A stretch of DNA of 64,000 nt from Paenibacillus sp. BSR1-1 (lineage in GTDB: Bacteria; Bacillota; Bacilli; Bacillales; Cytobacillaceae), in assembly GCF_030403775.1 (NCBI RefSeq), contig NZ_JAQMWQ010000012.1, forward strand, positions 1 through 64,000, given 5' to 3'. Below, piece by piece: positions 42,503 through 51,604 of this stretch; within the stretch, counting starts at the first letter, position 1, and every line of letters starts with the position of its first letter. The notes under the pieces were generated by a model that worked only from the letters and a program-made list of their open reading frames with translations, had not been told where the DNA came from and did no database searches. Position numbers and translations under genes: made by a program.

Positions 42503-43855
42503 ATGAAACTATATTTAGATCCAGGACACGGCGGCACTGACCCAGGAGCCCAGGGAAATGGTCTAAACGAGAAAGATATAACATTAGATATTGCGCTAAA
42601 AATCCGTACTATCTTACTAAATAATTATGAAAATATTGAAGTGATGATGAGCCGCACTGGCGATATTACAAAAAGCTTAAGCCAGCGGACGAATGAGGCA
42701 AATGCTTGGAAGGCTGATTATTATTTGTCTATTCACATCAATGCCGACAGCGGCACTGCCACAGGATACGAGGATTATATTCACAGCAATTTGTCGGACA
42801 CATCAACAACAGCAAAATATCGGGATATTATCCATGCCGAAGTCATCAAGCTGAATCAACTTAGGGACCGCGGTAAGAAAAAGGCTAATTTCCATGTCCT
42901 TCGTGAATCGAAGATGCCAGCCATGCTATCCGAAAACGGCTTCATTGACAACTCCCAAGATGCCGCCCTCATGAAGCAGACTTCCTGGCGTCAAAATGTC
43001 GCTCAAGGTCATGCCAACGGAATTGCACTAGCATTTAACCTGCAGCCAAAATCCACTGCTCCCGCCGGAACCATCTACAAAGTCATTGCCGGTTCCTTCA
43101 AGCTGAGAGACAATGCAGACAAGCGCGTTGCCTTCCTGCACTCAGTGGGCATTGAATCCTTTGTTGTGACCACAACGATTTCTGGTGAAACCCGGTATCG
43201 TGTTCAGGCTGGCTCCTTTTCTAGCCGTACAAATGCCGAAACCCGCCTGCAGGAGGTCAAAAACGCCGGAATTACAGATGCCTTCATTGAGGCCGAAGCT
43301 CCAAGTACAAGCCCTACACCTGCAGCCCCAACAGGCTATTCGATCCTTGGCCCGACTTATCTCTCCCCAGAACACATGAATTTGTTCGTAAAATCAGTCA
43401 ACCCGAACGCAATTGAGATTGGCAAATATTATTTAACCTTCGGTGAATATTATGGAATCAGAGGTGACATCGCCTTCGCTCAAGCCTTGCACGAAACCGA
43501 CTTTTTCCGCTTTACCGGTGTGGTCCAGCCTGAACAAAACAACTATGCCGGAATTGGCGCTACAGGACCAAGTAATCCAGGTGCTGCCTTTAAAACCCAG
43601 GAAGAAGGAGTACTCGCCCACCTTCAGCACCTATTCGCTTACGCTTCTACTGAGCCATTGCCAAATCAATATCCATTAGTTGATCCCCGCTTCAATCTCG
43701 TAACAAGAGGTTCTGCTCCAACTTGGACATCCTTAAATGGGAAATGGGCTGTCCCAGGCACCACTTACGGACAATCCATATTGGACCTCTACAAACGAAT
43801 GATTAACTTCGCGAAACTTAATCTAGATACTGTCCTCAATGACATCAACAAATAA
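42503..43855 (+). CDS. bifunctional sporulation lysin: Amidase_3, SPOR and glucosaminidase domains (CwlC-like)
   Basis: 450 residues, no signal peptide. Amidase_3 at 1-175: LDPGHGGTDPGA, E of LNEKDITLD, HINADSG, and the catalytic Glu in AMLSENGFIDN. A Sporulation-related (SPOR) repeat pair at about 190-265 (YKVIAGSFKLRDNADKRVA, YRVQAGSFSSRTNAETRLQ). A GH73-like glucosaminidase domain at about 285-440, with catalytic Glu in AQALHETDFF and NNYAGIGATG. B. subtilis CwlC has only the first two modules. With a sigma-K-type promoter, the likely role is mother-cell wall lysis at spore release. Confidence 0.87.
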   Translation: MKLYLDPGHGGTDPGAQGNGLNEKDITLDIALKIRTILLNNYENIEVMMSRTGDITKSLSQRTNEANAWKADYYLSIHINADSGTATGYEDYIHSNLSDTSTTAKYRDIIHAEVIKLNQLRDRGKKKANFHVLRESKMPAMLSENGFIDNSQDAALMKQTSWRQNVAQGHANGIALAFNLQPKSTAPAGTIYKVIAGSFKLRDNADKRVAFLHSVGIESFVVTTTISGETRYRVQAGSFSSRTNAETRLQEVKNAGITDAFIEAEAPSTSPTPAAPTGYSILGPTYLSPEHMNLFVKSVNPNAIEIGKYYLTFGEYYGIRGDIAFAQALHETDFFRFTGVVQPEQNNYAGIGATGPSNPGAAFKTQEEGVLAHLQHLFAYASTEPLPNQYPLVDPRFNLVTRGSAPTWTSLNGKWAVPGTTYGQSILDLYKRMINFAKLNLDTVLNDINK

Positions 43856-43966
43856 TAATGGCGGTTTGAGCAGAGCTTACCTTAACCAGTCCATAAAGTG
43901 TTAATAAATATTACAATAAAAACTGGTTTGCAAATGCACTATTGCGACGCCCCGCCCCTTTACCAC

Positions 43967-44001
43967 AAAAGGCCGGATCCTTGCAGAATCCGGCCTTTTC
44001 C
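43967..44001. terminator. bidirectional terminator
   Basis: AAAAGGCCGGATCC (43967-43980) pairs with AATCCGGCCTTTT (43987-43999), ending the M30-like protease gene (minus) and any plus-strand read-through. Confidence 0.85.
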
Positions 44002-44017
44002 TCATTTTATAAAAATC

Positions 44018-46297
44018 CTACTTTACCCAAACACCGCTAGTATTAAAATAATACCATTTACCGCTGATCATTACCCAGCCGGTTTTCATCACACCGCTGC
44101 TGTCCAGGTAGTACCATTTGGTTCCTTCCTTCAGCCAGCCCGTCCGCATCGTACCGCTCGCATCCAGATAGTACCACTTAGCTCCATCCTTCAGCCAGCC
44201 CGTCCGCATTGTACCGCTCACATCCAGATAGTACCACTTAGCTCCATCCTTCAGCCAGCCCGTCTTCATCACGCCGCTTCCAGCCAGATAGTACCATTTA
44301 CCCCCATCCCTTAACCAGCCCGTCTTCATCACGCCGCTCGCATCAAGGTAGTACCATTTGCCGCTGTCCAACAGCCAGCCGGTCCGCATCTCACTGGTTT
44401 TCAAATCATAATAATACCACTTGCCATTTGCTAAAACCCAGCCGAACCGCAGTGGAACCCCATTATTTTCTTGTCCTTTTTTAAAAAAGGTATAACTTAC
44501 ATTATTACCTTTAGCAGCGGGCTGGACAAATCCATCCTTCGAATTATAAGTTGTCACAACCGCGCCGCCGCCGTGCAAATTCACAGAGCTGCCGGTAAAA
44601 ATTTTCTCGTTCAGCGTATTAAAGAAAGGATCACCCTTGAATCCGTACGGACCGGATCCTTCTTTTAATAAAAGCGCAATTCGGAAATTGGTCATTAATT
44701 TTCCAAACGTCATATCTGGACTGATATACTTTTTCGCAACATCCTCAATCGCCTTATAATTATTATTCGGATCTGCTAAAATTTCTTTAAAAATCCGATT
44801 TCCCTGCCCGGTTTGAATTTTTAGATACTGACCGAACAAATAAGACAGCGAATAATTGGCAAGCGTATCTCCGTAATAATCCCAATACAACAGAGAATGT
44901 CCATTTCTGATGGACGAAGAAAGGTTATAATACTCAACCCGGTCGGAAAGGCCGTGACCCAAATAGATTTGTTCGGCCGCCATCGACAAAGCTTCATCCA
45001 GCCATGTATCCATGCCCTCACTATTTCCTTCAATCAACGCATTTTGATTGAAGTTCACCATATGCTGAAACTCGTGGGCAAGTGTCTCATACGCGCCAGT
45101 GACATCCTTTTCCGAACCGATGCCCATTGTCGGGTACGTATCCATATAAAAAATCTCAGACTGATTGGAATGATCGACATTGTATAAATCCCCGGAATAA
45201 AAATATCCTGCGATATAGCCGCCGTCACTCGTATCCGAATATCCATCCTGAATGTCATAGCATAAAATATTTATTTTTCCATCATGGTCCACATCTGATT
45301 CCGGCCCAAAATTAGTGGTCACAGAGGAATAAATCTTATTGTCAAATTCCGTCCCCAATTTTTCAGCATCAGAATCAGTAATTTGGTTATCATAAACCCA
45401 TACATTCGCTTTGGCTCCGCTGTAAGCTAAGCGGGCATTAATTTGCGAATCTGTATTCGTCGTTAGATCGGACACCCAAAATAGCTTTTGATCACCGATT
45501 TTATATGCCGGCATCAAAGACCGGGCACTTTTTCGAACCAGTTTGCCTTTATAAGCTGCATGGTCAAATGGTTTATTATAGTCAATCTTATACGCATCAC
45601 GATTCAAACTAGCATTGGTCGTGACCTTCATTTTTTTCACATTAAAAGCCCCGGAGGCCTGAATGGCCTCTCCATCAACAGACTCATTACTAATTACCGC
45701 ATATCGATCGTCCGGTCCAATGTCCCTTGGCGCAGCATAAAACGGATTTGCCACCTTAAAAGTAAGCACATCAGCATAGTAAGGATCATCACTAGATTTC
45801 GAAATTCCTATTCTCATATAAATATAAGGCTGATCGCTGAAATCACTTTTGGCCAGTTCCGTATTTAAATAAACGCCATTATACCCAGTCATATCATAAT
45901 CCGCACTGCCTAAGAATTCCAAAGAACCCGCCGCTTCTTTATAAAGTTCGAGGGTCAAAAGACTATCCTTTTCCGTAGATGTATCTGACTCGTAGGTCAA
46001 TTTCACATTCATCAGTTCTGAACTAACAGAAGTCACATCATCAAAATAAATATAATGATAACTGCCAACACTATCATATAAATCATCAACAAAATCGCCC
46101 TTCGCAATTAAAGGATAATCCTGCGGATCCATAAAATCCGCTTTCTTTACCGACTGCTTCGGTGCTTTTTCCGAAGATAATTTCTGGCTCATCGTCTTCT
46201 CAGGCGCGGCCGCCGCCGAATCCATCCCCTCGGCAAACCCCACCGAAGGCACCAGCACTAGCTGAAGCGCAAGTAATACCGCTGCAAATCTCCGCAA
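44018..46297 (-). CDS. secreted zinc metalloprotease (M30-like) with wall-binding repeats
   Basis: 759 residues, TTG start with weak ribosome site. Signal peptide to about residue 22. An N-terminal beta-rich region precedes the gluzincin motif TLAHEFQHMVNF near residue 410 and, about 35 residues later, DTWLDEALSMAAEQ, giving HExxH plus the downstream Glu as in hyicolysin-type M30 peptidases. The last 190 residues hold about eight choline-binding-type repeats (GWL.DG.KWYYLD.SG.M). Substrate unknown; it should be attached to the cell surface like the amidases at 19911 and 26940. Confidence 0.85.
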   Translation of the reverse strand: MRRFAAVLLALQLVLVPSVGFAEGMDSAAAAPEKTMSQKLSSEKAPKQSVKKADFMDPQDYPLIAKGDFVDDLYDSVGSYHYIYFDDVTSVSSELMNVKLTYESDTSTEKDSLLTLELYKEAAGSLEFLGSADYDMTGYNGVYLNTELAKSDFSDQPYIYMRIGISKSSDDPYYADVLTFKVANPFYAAPRDIGPDDRYAVISNESVDGEAIQASGAFNVKKMKVTTNASLNRDAYKIDYNKPFDHAAYKGKLVRKSARSLMPAYKIGDQKLFWVSDLTTNTDSQINARLAYSGAKANVWVYDNQITDSDAEKLGTEFDNKIYSSVTTNFGPESDVDHDGKINILCYDIQDGYSDTSDGGYIAGYFYSGDLYNVDHSNQSEIFYMDTYPTMGIGSEKDVTGAYETLAHEFQHMVNFNQNALIEGNSEGMDTWLDEALSMAAEQIYLGHGLSDRVEYYNLSSSIRNGHSLLYWDYYGDTLANYSLSYLFGQYLKIQTGQGNRIFKEILADPNNNYKAIEDVAKKYISPDMTFGKLMTNFRIALLLKEGSGPYGFKGDPFFNTLNEKIFTGSSVNLHGGGAVVTTYNSKDGFVQPAAKGNNVSYTFFKKGQENNGVPLRFGWVLANGKWYYYDLKTSEMRTGWLLDSGKWYYLDASGVMKTGWLRDGGKWYYLAGSGVMKTGWLKDGAKWYYLDVSGTMRTGWLKDGAKWYYLDASGTMRTGWLKEGTKWYYLDSSGVMKTGWVMISGKWYYFNTSGVWVK

Positions 46298-46502
46298 TTC
46301 CTAAAACCCCATTTCCATTAAAAGTCTATTAGTATTCTACTATTAAACTCTCGTAATTTCATTCCCATTTTATTTCCAAAAGCAACCCTATGTAGTGATT
46401 GAACCAGTTTAGCGCTAATATCTAGTGATGCAGATTTCTGCCAAATTTTTGAACCGGATGCAAATTGAAAGAAGCCTCCACAAAATGTGAAGACTCCGAT
46501 CA

Positions 46503-47513
46503 TTAAAATGGAACTTTTTTGTAATACCGTCTCGTCGTCAGCGGATGGTTCCTTTGCGCTTCTAAATGGCAGCTGACCCTCTCGAGAAGACTCGCAAACA
46601 CGATCGGTGAGATTAAACCCCTTAATTCCTCCGAAATCCCCTCTAACTGATAATCCTTCGTATCAAAAACGGTTACCTCTCTGGAGTAATGCTCAGCAAA
46701 CCGCTCTACTCTCTCTATCAAAGGGCGGGTGCGATTCTCGCCTTTGAGCAGAATTAAACTCGTATCCTTCTCCACCAGCTCTAACGTGCCGTGAAAGAAA
46801 TCGGAGGCATGGACAGGACGGGTTTTGATCCATTGCATTTCTTCTAAAATACACATCCCGTAGTAATAGGTTTGCCCCCAATCTACGCCTGCACCGGAAA
46901 GAATATGGTAAGACGTTCTCTTATGATTTTGGGCAAATGCGGAAGCCCGCTGCTCGGCTGCTTCCTTTACTTTTAAAAGTGCGTCTGGCAGCAGTTTCAT
47001 TTCATCAATGTATTGATGGTACTGCGGGAATTCCTTTCGTTTATACATGAGGCGGAACGCTATCAAATAGGACTGGATGTAAAACGACTCACATGAGGTA
47101 TCGTCCTTCGCAAAATTAACAAAGGTGTAATCCGTTAATTTCGCTAACGGTGTATCGGCATGGCCAACCAGGCTGATGGTCGTCGCCCCTTTTTCACGGG
47201 CAAATTGCGCCGCTGCCACCGTTTCTTTGGTGGTACCGGATAAGGAAGGCATAATCACTAAGGAATGTTTGTTTAAGTGTTGATGCTGCATCACCATTAA
47301 TTCCGATGAGATTTCCGTAAAAACAGGCAGGGTAGAATACGTTTTTAAGATGTATTCAGCAGGATACATGAGAATCGCGGCGCCGCCTGTACCTACAAAA
47401 AATATATTTTTTATTTCTGACATGGAATCAATGGCCGCATCCAGCTCATCCTTAAGAGACAACGCTCCCTTTTGAATTCTTAAATACCGTTCCGAGTCGA
47501 AATTGAACATCAC
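46503..47513 (-). CDS. SIS-domain fructosamine-6-phosphate deglycase-like protein (third copy)
   Basis: 336 residues. Two SIS sugar-phosphate isomerase domains, with FVGTGGAAILMYP, PSLSGTTKETVAAAQ, GVDWGQTYYYGMCILEEMQW, FFHGTLELVEKDTS and the C-terminal ERNHPL-like RNHPLTTRRYYKKVPF. Family members FrlB, GfrF and FraB split glycated amine 6-phosphates into glucose-6-phosphate and the amine. Lies 9 bp after a close paralogue (47523-48536), probably cotranscribed. The 205 bp downstream (46298-46502) hold no clear gene. Confidence 0.86.
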   Translation of the reverse strand: MMFNFDSERYLRIQKGALSLKDELDAAIDSMSEIKNIFFVGTGGAAILMYPAEYILKTYSTLPVFTEISSELMVMQHQHLNKHSLVIMPSLSGTTKETVAAAQFAREKGATTISLVGHADTPLAKLTDYTFVNFAKDDTSCESFYIQSYLIAFRLMYKRKEFPQYHQYIDEMKLLPDALLKVKEAAEQRASAFAQNHKRTSYHILSGAGVDWGQTYYYGMCILEEMQWIKTRPVHASDFFHGTLELVEKDTSLILLKGENRTRPLIERVERFAEHYSREVTVFDTKDYQLEGISEELRGLISPIVFASLLERVSCHLEAQRNHPLTTRRYYKKVPF

Positions 47514-47522
47514 ATTCCCCCC

Positions 47523-48536
47523 TTAATACTCCATTTTCCGGTAATAGCGTCTCAGCTCCAACGGATGATTTCGTTCCCGCTCCAGATACACACTGATTCG
47601 TCCGGTTAAGGCCCAGTTCACGTTAATGGCCAAATGTTTCCTGAACTCCTCACTGATTCCATCCAAGGCATAATCCTTTGTATCCAGAATGAATAGCTCT
47701 TTTGTAATTTTTTCAGCAAATCGCTCGACCCGCTCCACCAACGGACGGGTTTCATCTTCTCCTTTAAAGAGGATAACGCTTGTATCTTCCTCGACAAGCT
47801 CGAGCGTCCCGTGAAAAAACTCCGCGGCATGGATCGATTTAGACTTGATCCACTGCATTTCCTCTAATATGCACATCGCATAGGAATAAGTGTTGCCCCA
47901 AAGATTGCCCGCCCCGACCAGCATGTGGTACCCAGTATCCTTGTGCTTGATGGCGAATTTCTCCGCCCGTTCGTCAAAGGCTTCGAGCGCCTTGACCATG
48001 CCTTGCGGGAGAAGGTCCAATTCTTTTGCAAATTGATTATATTGCGGGAATTCGTCGTTGTTATGGATGAGACGGAAGGTCAAGAGCTGCAAATATAGAA
48101 AGAAGGTATCAAATGAATGCTTTTCATCAGGAGCCAAAATGCAATAATCGACTGCTTCAGCGAGCGGGGTGCCTGCCTTCGCTACCAGACCAATCGTCGT
48201 CGCCCCTTTATCCTTGCAGAACTGGGCGGCGGCTACCGTTTCTTTCGTAGTACCGGTGACAGAAGCAAATACACAAACAGAGTCTTTTGTCAGATGACGG
48301 TTGTTCATGACAAGCAGCTCCGCTGCAATCTCTGTATGAACTTCTAGAGAAGAATTTGATTTCAAAATATATTCAAATGGGTACATCATTGCAATTGTCC
48401 CGCCGGATCCGATAAGGAAAATATTCTTAAACCCCTTCGTGGCGATTTCATCCACCACCCGCTCAATCTCCGGCCTTTGTGCCAGCGCTTCCTGTCCTAA
48501 AATCTTTAAAAATAACTCAGCATCAAACTTTAACAT
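47523..48536 (-). CDS. SIS-domain fructosamine-6-phosphate deglycase-like protein (second copy)
   Basis: 337 residues. Same two-SIS layout as its neighbour: LIGSGGTIAMMYP, ASVTGTTKETVAAAQ, GAGNLWGNTYSYAMCILEEMQWIKS, EFFHGTLELVEEDTSV, and RNHPLELRRYYRKMEY. It is closer to the copy at 46503 than to FrlB at 48702, so these two probably form a tandem pair with their own substrate (inference; for example a glucoselysine- or fructose-amino-acid phosphate). Separated from frlB by a 165-bp gap containing dispersed repeat g. Confidence 0.86.
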   Translation of the reverse strand: MLKFDAELFLKILGQEALAQRPEIERVVDEIATKGFKNIFLIGSGGTIAMMYPFEYILKSNSSLEVHTEIAAELLVMNNRHLTKDSVCVFASVTGTTKETVAAAQFCKDKGATTIGLVAKAGTPLAEAVDYCILAPDEKHSFDTFFLYLQLLTFRLIHNNDEFPQYNQFAKELDLLPQGMVKALEAFDERAEKFAIKHKDTGYHMLVGAGNLWGNTYSYAMCILEEMQWIKSKSIHAAEFFHGTLELVEEDTSVILFKGEDETRPLVERVERFAEKITKELFILDTKDYALDGISEEFRKHLAINVNWALTGRISVYLERERNHPLELRRYYRKMEY

Positions 48537-48581
48537 GGTTATACCTCCAAAATTTATTTTAGTTGGTTGGCGCCAAGGCCA

Positions 48582-48685
48582 TTAATGGACATTCGTACGC
48601 CTACAGTGTACATCCTTACCTAAAAGAGAAATGTCCTCCCACCACGGACAAAATGGTGAAAATGTCTTTCTTTGGTGCCTGACAC
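48582..48685 (+). repeat. GGTGCCTGACACC dispersed element, copy g
   Basis: TGGACATTCGTACGCCTACA..., ATGTCCTCCCACCACGGACAAAA, then TTGGTGCCTGACACC (core 48673-48685). Longer and more diverged than the others. Confidence 0.75.
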
Positions 48686-48701
48686 CAATTTAACTTTCCT
48701 T

Positions 48702-49658
48702 TTAATACGGGACCTTCCACATGTATCGTCTGGTACTTAGCGGGTGGTTGCGGGCTTCGGCCAGCTCTTCAGCGTATTGGCGGAGCACGGTTTGTAATAC
48801 AAGTGGGGCAATATAGCCTTTAACACTGTCGGCCACGGCCGTTAAGTCGAATTCCTTTGCATCAAGGACAACGACTCTTTCACCGTACCGTTGGGTGAAT
48901 TCTAAGGAACGCTCTTCTAGCGGACGAGTTTCATCCAAACCTAACAACTGAATGACTGGAACGTCTTTATCTAGCACTTCAAATGGTCCATGGAAGTATT
49001 CGCCGGCATGGAGGGCATGGGAATGGATCCACTGCATTTCCATTAGCAGGCATATCGCAAACCAGTAGGCAATCCCGTAGTTAGCGCCGCTGCCCATTGT
49101 GTAAATAACCTTGTCATCCTTATAGGACTCCGCAAACGCCTTTGCCCGTGATAAAAATTTCGCCTTTTCTTTTTCTAAAATTGGCCCTAGGTTTTCTAAT
49201 GAAGAAACAACATCATTGAATCTTTCATTACCTTCTTTAGCTGCAAGGAGTCCGAAAACAAGCTCAAGCATAATCGCAGGTGATTCGTTCACTTCTTTGC
49301 CATCTTCATAAACAATGACATATTCAGACTCTTGGGCCAGCGGTGCATCAGCATCAAAGGTTAATGAAACGGTTAATCCCCCTTTTTCGCGTGCAAAGCG
49401 GGCCGCTTCCACGGTTTCTGGTGTTTTTCCGTAGTGAGAGCACAATATCACCAATGATTTTTCATTGAGCTTTCGCGGGTTACGGTGAATGAATTCATTG
49501 GGGCTGTATAAATCAGAATCGATTGTTGCACTCTCACGATCTAATACATATTTACTGGCATACATCAGGGAGGAAGATCCCCCGCATGCGACGAAATAAA
49601 CTCGGTCAATTTCACGTTTTTTGAAAACCTCTAAGGCATTTTTAACGTCTGCTAACAA
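48702..49658 (-). CDS. frlB: fructosamine-6-phosphate deglycase
   Basis: 318 residues, TTG start with AGGAGG 8 bp upstream. Matches B. subtilis FrlB along its length: FVACGGSSSLMYASKYV, SDLYSPNEFIHRNP, LVILCSHYGKTPETV, MEMQWIHSHALHAGEYFHGP and LAEARNHPLSTRRYMWKV. It hydrolyses fructosamine-6-phosphates (Amadori products phosphorylated by FrlD) to glucose-6-phosphate and an amino acid. Preceded by its own FrlR-type operator at 49711-49726. Confidence 0.92.
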   Translation of the reverse strand: MLADVKNALEVFKKREIDRVYFVACGGSSSLMYASKYVLDRESATIDSDLYSPNEFIHRNPRKLNEKSLVILCSHYGKTPETVEAARFAREKGGLTVSLTFDADAPLAQESEYVIVYEDGKEVNESPAIMLELVFGLLAAKEGNERFNDVVSSLENLGPILEKEKAKFLSRAKAFAESYKDDKVIYTMGSGANYGIAYWFAICLLMEMQWIHSHALHAGEYFHGPFEVLDKDVPVIQLLGLDETRPLEERSLEFTQRYGERVVVLDAKEFDLTAVADSVKGYIAPLVLQTVLRQYAEELAEARNHPLSTRRYMWKVPY

Positions 49659-49710
49659 TTTTTTGTCCTCCTTTTTTATCTGTTTGGCATAAAAAGAACC
49701 CTACATTGAT

Positions 49711-49726
49711 TTGGTATATACCATTT
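49711..49726. promoter_or_regulatory. FrlR-type operator, site 3 (before frlB)
   Basis: TTGGTATATACCATTT; core palindrome TGGTATATACCA, identical to the cores at 53753 and 54611. Lies between the permease stop and frlB, so frlB may have a separately regulated promoter. Confidence 0.8.
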
Positions 49727-49764
49727 AAACCAATCAGGCTGAAATAGGGAAGCATTCCCCCTAA

Positions 49765-50652
49765 TCACCCCTTCACACTGCCAGCCGACAGCCCGCGCAC
49801 AAATTGTTTTTGAAAGAGAATATAGGCAATAATCATCGGAAGCGCAGAAATCGCTAAGCCGGCCAATTGGATTCCAAAATTAGTATTCAATTGACTGCGC
49901 AAATTCATTAGACCAACTGGAATCGTTCGAAGCGCAGAATCCTCCACGAATACCAGCGCGAACATAAATTCATTCCAGACATTCATCCCCGCCAGCAACG
50001 CGCAGGAAGCAATAATCGGCTTCCCCATCGGGATGATAATGTGCCAATACACCTTCCAGCTATTACACCCATCGATAATTGCAGACTCCTCAAGCTCTCG
50101 CGGGATGGATAAAAAATAAGATCTCATTAAGAAAATCGCAAACGGCAATTGAAACGCCACATACGGAAGAATTAACGCCCAATACGTATTGTAAAGCCCC
50201 AGCCCCTGCAGCAATTTAAACAAAGGAATCAAGCTGACCTGTGGTGCCAGCATTAGACCGCTTAAAATCAGAACAAGCACCAGATTCTGACCTTTAAAAT
50301 GGAAACGGCTCAAGCCAAAAGCCGCCATCGACCCGAGCAGCAGCACCGCCATCACTGAAACAAGCGTCACGAGCACACTATTTAAAAAGAATTTGCCGAT
50401 ACCCGCGTCCCAGGCAGCTTTATAATTGCTCCACAGCCATTCCTTTGGCAGCGACCACGTATTCAGGAAAAAATCACTATTCGATTTCAGTCCGCTTAAG
50501 GCAAGCCAGATAATCGGGTAAATGATCAATAAAGCGAAGACACTAAACCAGATGAACACCACAAATTGAAACAATCTATTTTTGACCAAGGTCAAGTTAA
50601 CCCGCGAACTGCGAAACTCCGCCACTTTTTCCGTATTCACCAAAGGTTCCAT
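49765..50652 (-). CDS. frlM: sugar-amine ABC transporter permease (MalG type, FrlM-like)
   Basis: 295 residues, AGGAGGTG before ATG. Six membrane helices and the permease EAA loop EESAIIDGCNSWKVYWHIIIP near residue 190. MalG-type, with a long N-terminal cytoplasmic stretch. With the FrlN-like permease and the FrlO-like binding protein it forms the importer of fructosamines. No ATPase gene is in the operon, as in B. subtilis, where a shared MsmX-type ATPase serves. Confidence 0.88.
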   Translation of the reverse strand: MEPLVNTEKVAEFRSSRVNLTLVKNRLFQFVVFIWFSVFALLIIYPIIWLALSGLKSNSDFFLNTWSLPKEWLWSNYKAAWDAGIGKFFLNSVLVTLVSVMAVLLLGSMAAFGLSRFHFKGQNLVLVLILSGLMLAPQVSLIPLFKLLQGLGLYNTYWALILPYVAFQLPFAIFLMRSYFLSIPRELEESAIIDGCNSWKVYWHIIIPMGKPIIASCALLAGMNVWNEFMFALVFVEDSALRTIPVGLMNLRSQLNTNFGIQLAGLAISALPMIIAYILFQKQFVRGLSAGSVKG

Positions 50653-50657
50653 ACCCG

Positions 50658-51545
50658 CTACACCTCCTGTCCCGATTTCCCTAATTTCAACTGAACCAAA
50701 GACAGGGTCAGCGTTATCACAAAAATCACCGTTCCGATTGTTGAGGCATAGCCCATTTCATCATTTCGGAAAGCCGCCCGGTACAGCATCGTCCCCAGCA
50801 CTTCCGTCGAACGGCCCGGCCCCCCGTTAGTCATAATGTACACTTCATCAAACACCTTAAACGCGCCAATCACGGTGATCACCGTGCCAACTAGAATCAT
50901 TTCCTTAATCTGCGGCAAGGTAATAAACAGGAACGTTTTAATTTTAGAAGCGCCATCAATCATCGACGCTTCATAGTATTCATACGGAATTTTTTGCATC
51001 GCTAAAATGAACAGCATCGCCATATATCCGGTATACTGCCATTGTGACACGGCGACGACCGCGTAAATGGCCACTTCACTATCACCAAGCCAGGAGCGTG
51101 CCCATTCCGACTGTCCAATCGCCTTCATGGCACCATTAACCAAGCCGACTTCCGGATTATAAAGGAGCTGCCAGAGCAATCCGACAACCGCAATCGATAC
51201 AACAGACGGAATAAAAAACACCGTCCGGAAAAAGGGCTGGAACCTTCGAATCAATTTATCTTCTAAAATAGCAGCAATAACCAAACCACCGCCGACTTGA
51301 AACAGTAACGAAATGACCGCGTATAAGGAATTATTTTTCAAAGCCGTAAAAAAGATCGGGTCTTTAAAAAGCCTCCCGTAATACTCTAAGCCAACAAATG
51401 CTCTCCCCACCTCGAACGAATTCCACCTAAATAAGCTATTGTAGAGATTTAAGACAATCGGCAGAAACACAAACATGAGAATGAGAAGGAGTGCCGGCAA
51501 AATAAATAGTAAGGCCGTACGGCTATTGCGAAAGGTTCTTGTCAT
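50658..51545 (-). CDS. frlN: sugar-amine ABC transporter permease (MalF type, FrlN-like)
   Basis: 295 residues from the ATG at 51545 (GGAGGGAG 6-7 bp upstream); the frame is open 19 codons further. Six membrane helices, EAA loop YEASMIDGASKIKTFLFITLP. Lies 5 bp before frlM. Confidence 0.88.
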   Translation of the reverse strand: MTRTFRNSRTALLFILPALLLILMFVFLPIVLNLYNSLFRWNSFEVGRAFVGLEYYGRLFKDPIFFTALKNNSLYAVISLLFQVGGGLVIAAILEDKLIRRFQPFFRTVFFIPSVVSIAVVGLLWQLLYNPEVGLVNGAMKAIGQSEWARSWLGDSEVAIYAVVAVSQWQYTGYMAMLFILAMQKIPYEYYEASMIDGASKIKTFLFITLPQIKEMILVGTVITVIGAFKVFDEVYIMTNGGPGRSTEVLGTMLYRAAFRNDEMGYASTIGTVIFVITLTLSLVQLKLGKSGQEV

Positions 51546-51604
51546 ATCTTCTCCCTCCAGGAAGGGGCAGGCAAATCGCAAGCAACTGCCTGCCCTTCTC
51601 ATTC

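Noticed and set aside
43898..44314. 138-residue plus-strand frame with periodic FLQPARPH-like repeats
   Set aside because: Shadow of the wall-binding repeats of the minus-strand protease; crosses the terminator hairpin.
46318..46503. 61-residue minus-strand frame between the protease and deglycase genes
   Set aside because: No ribosome site, no recognisable pattern, and it begins at the last base of the upstream gene; too weak to call.
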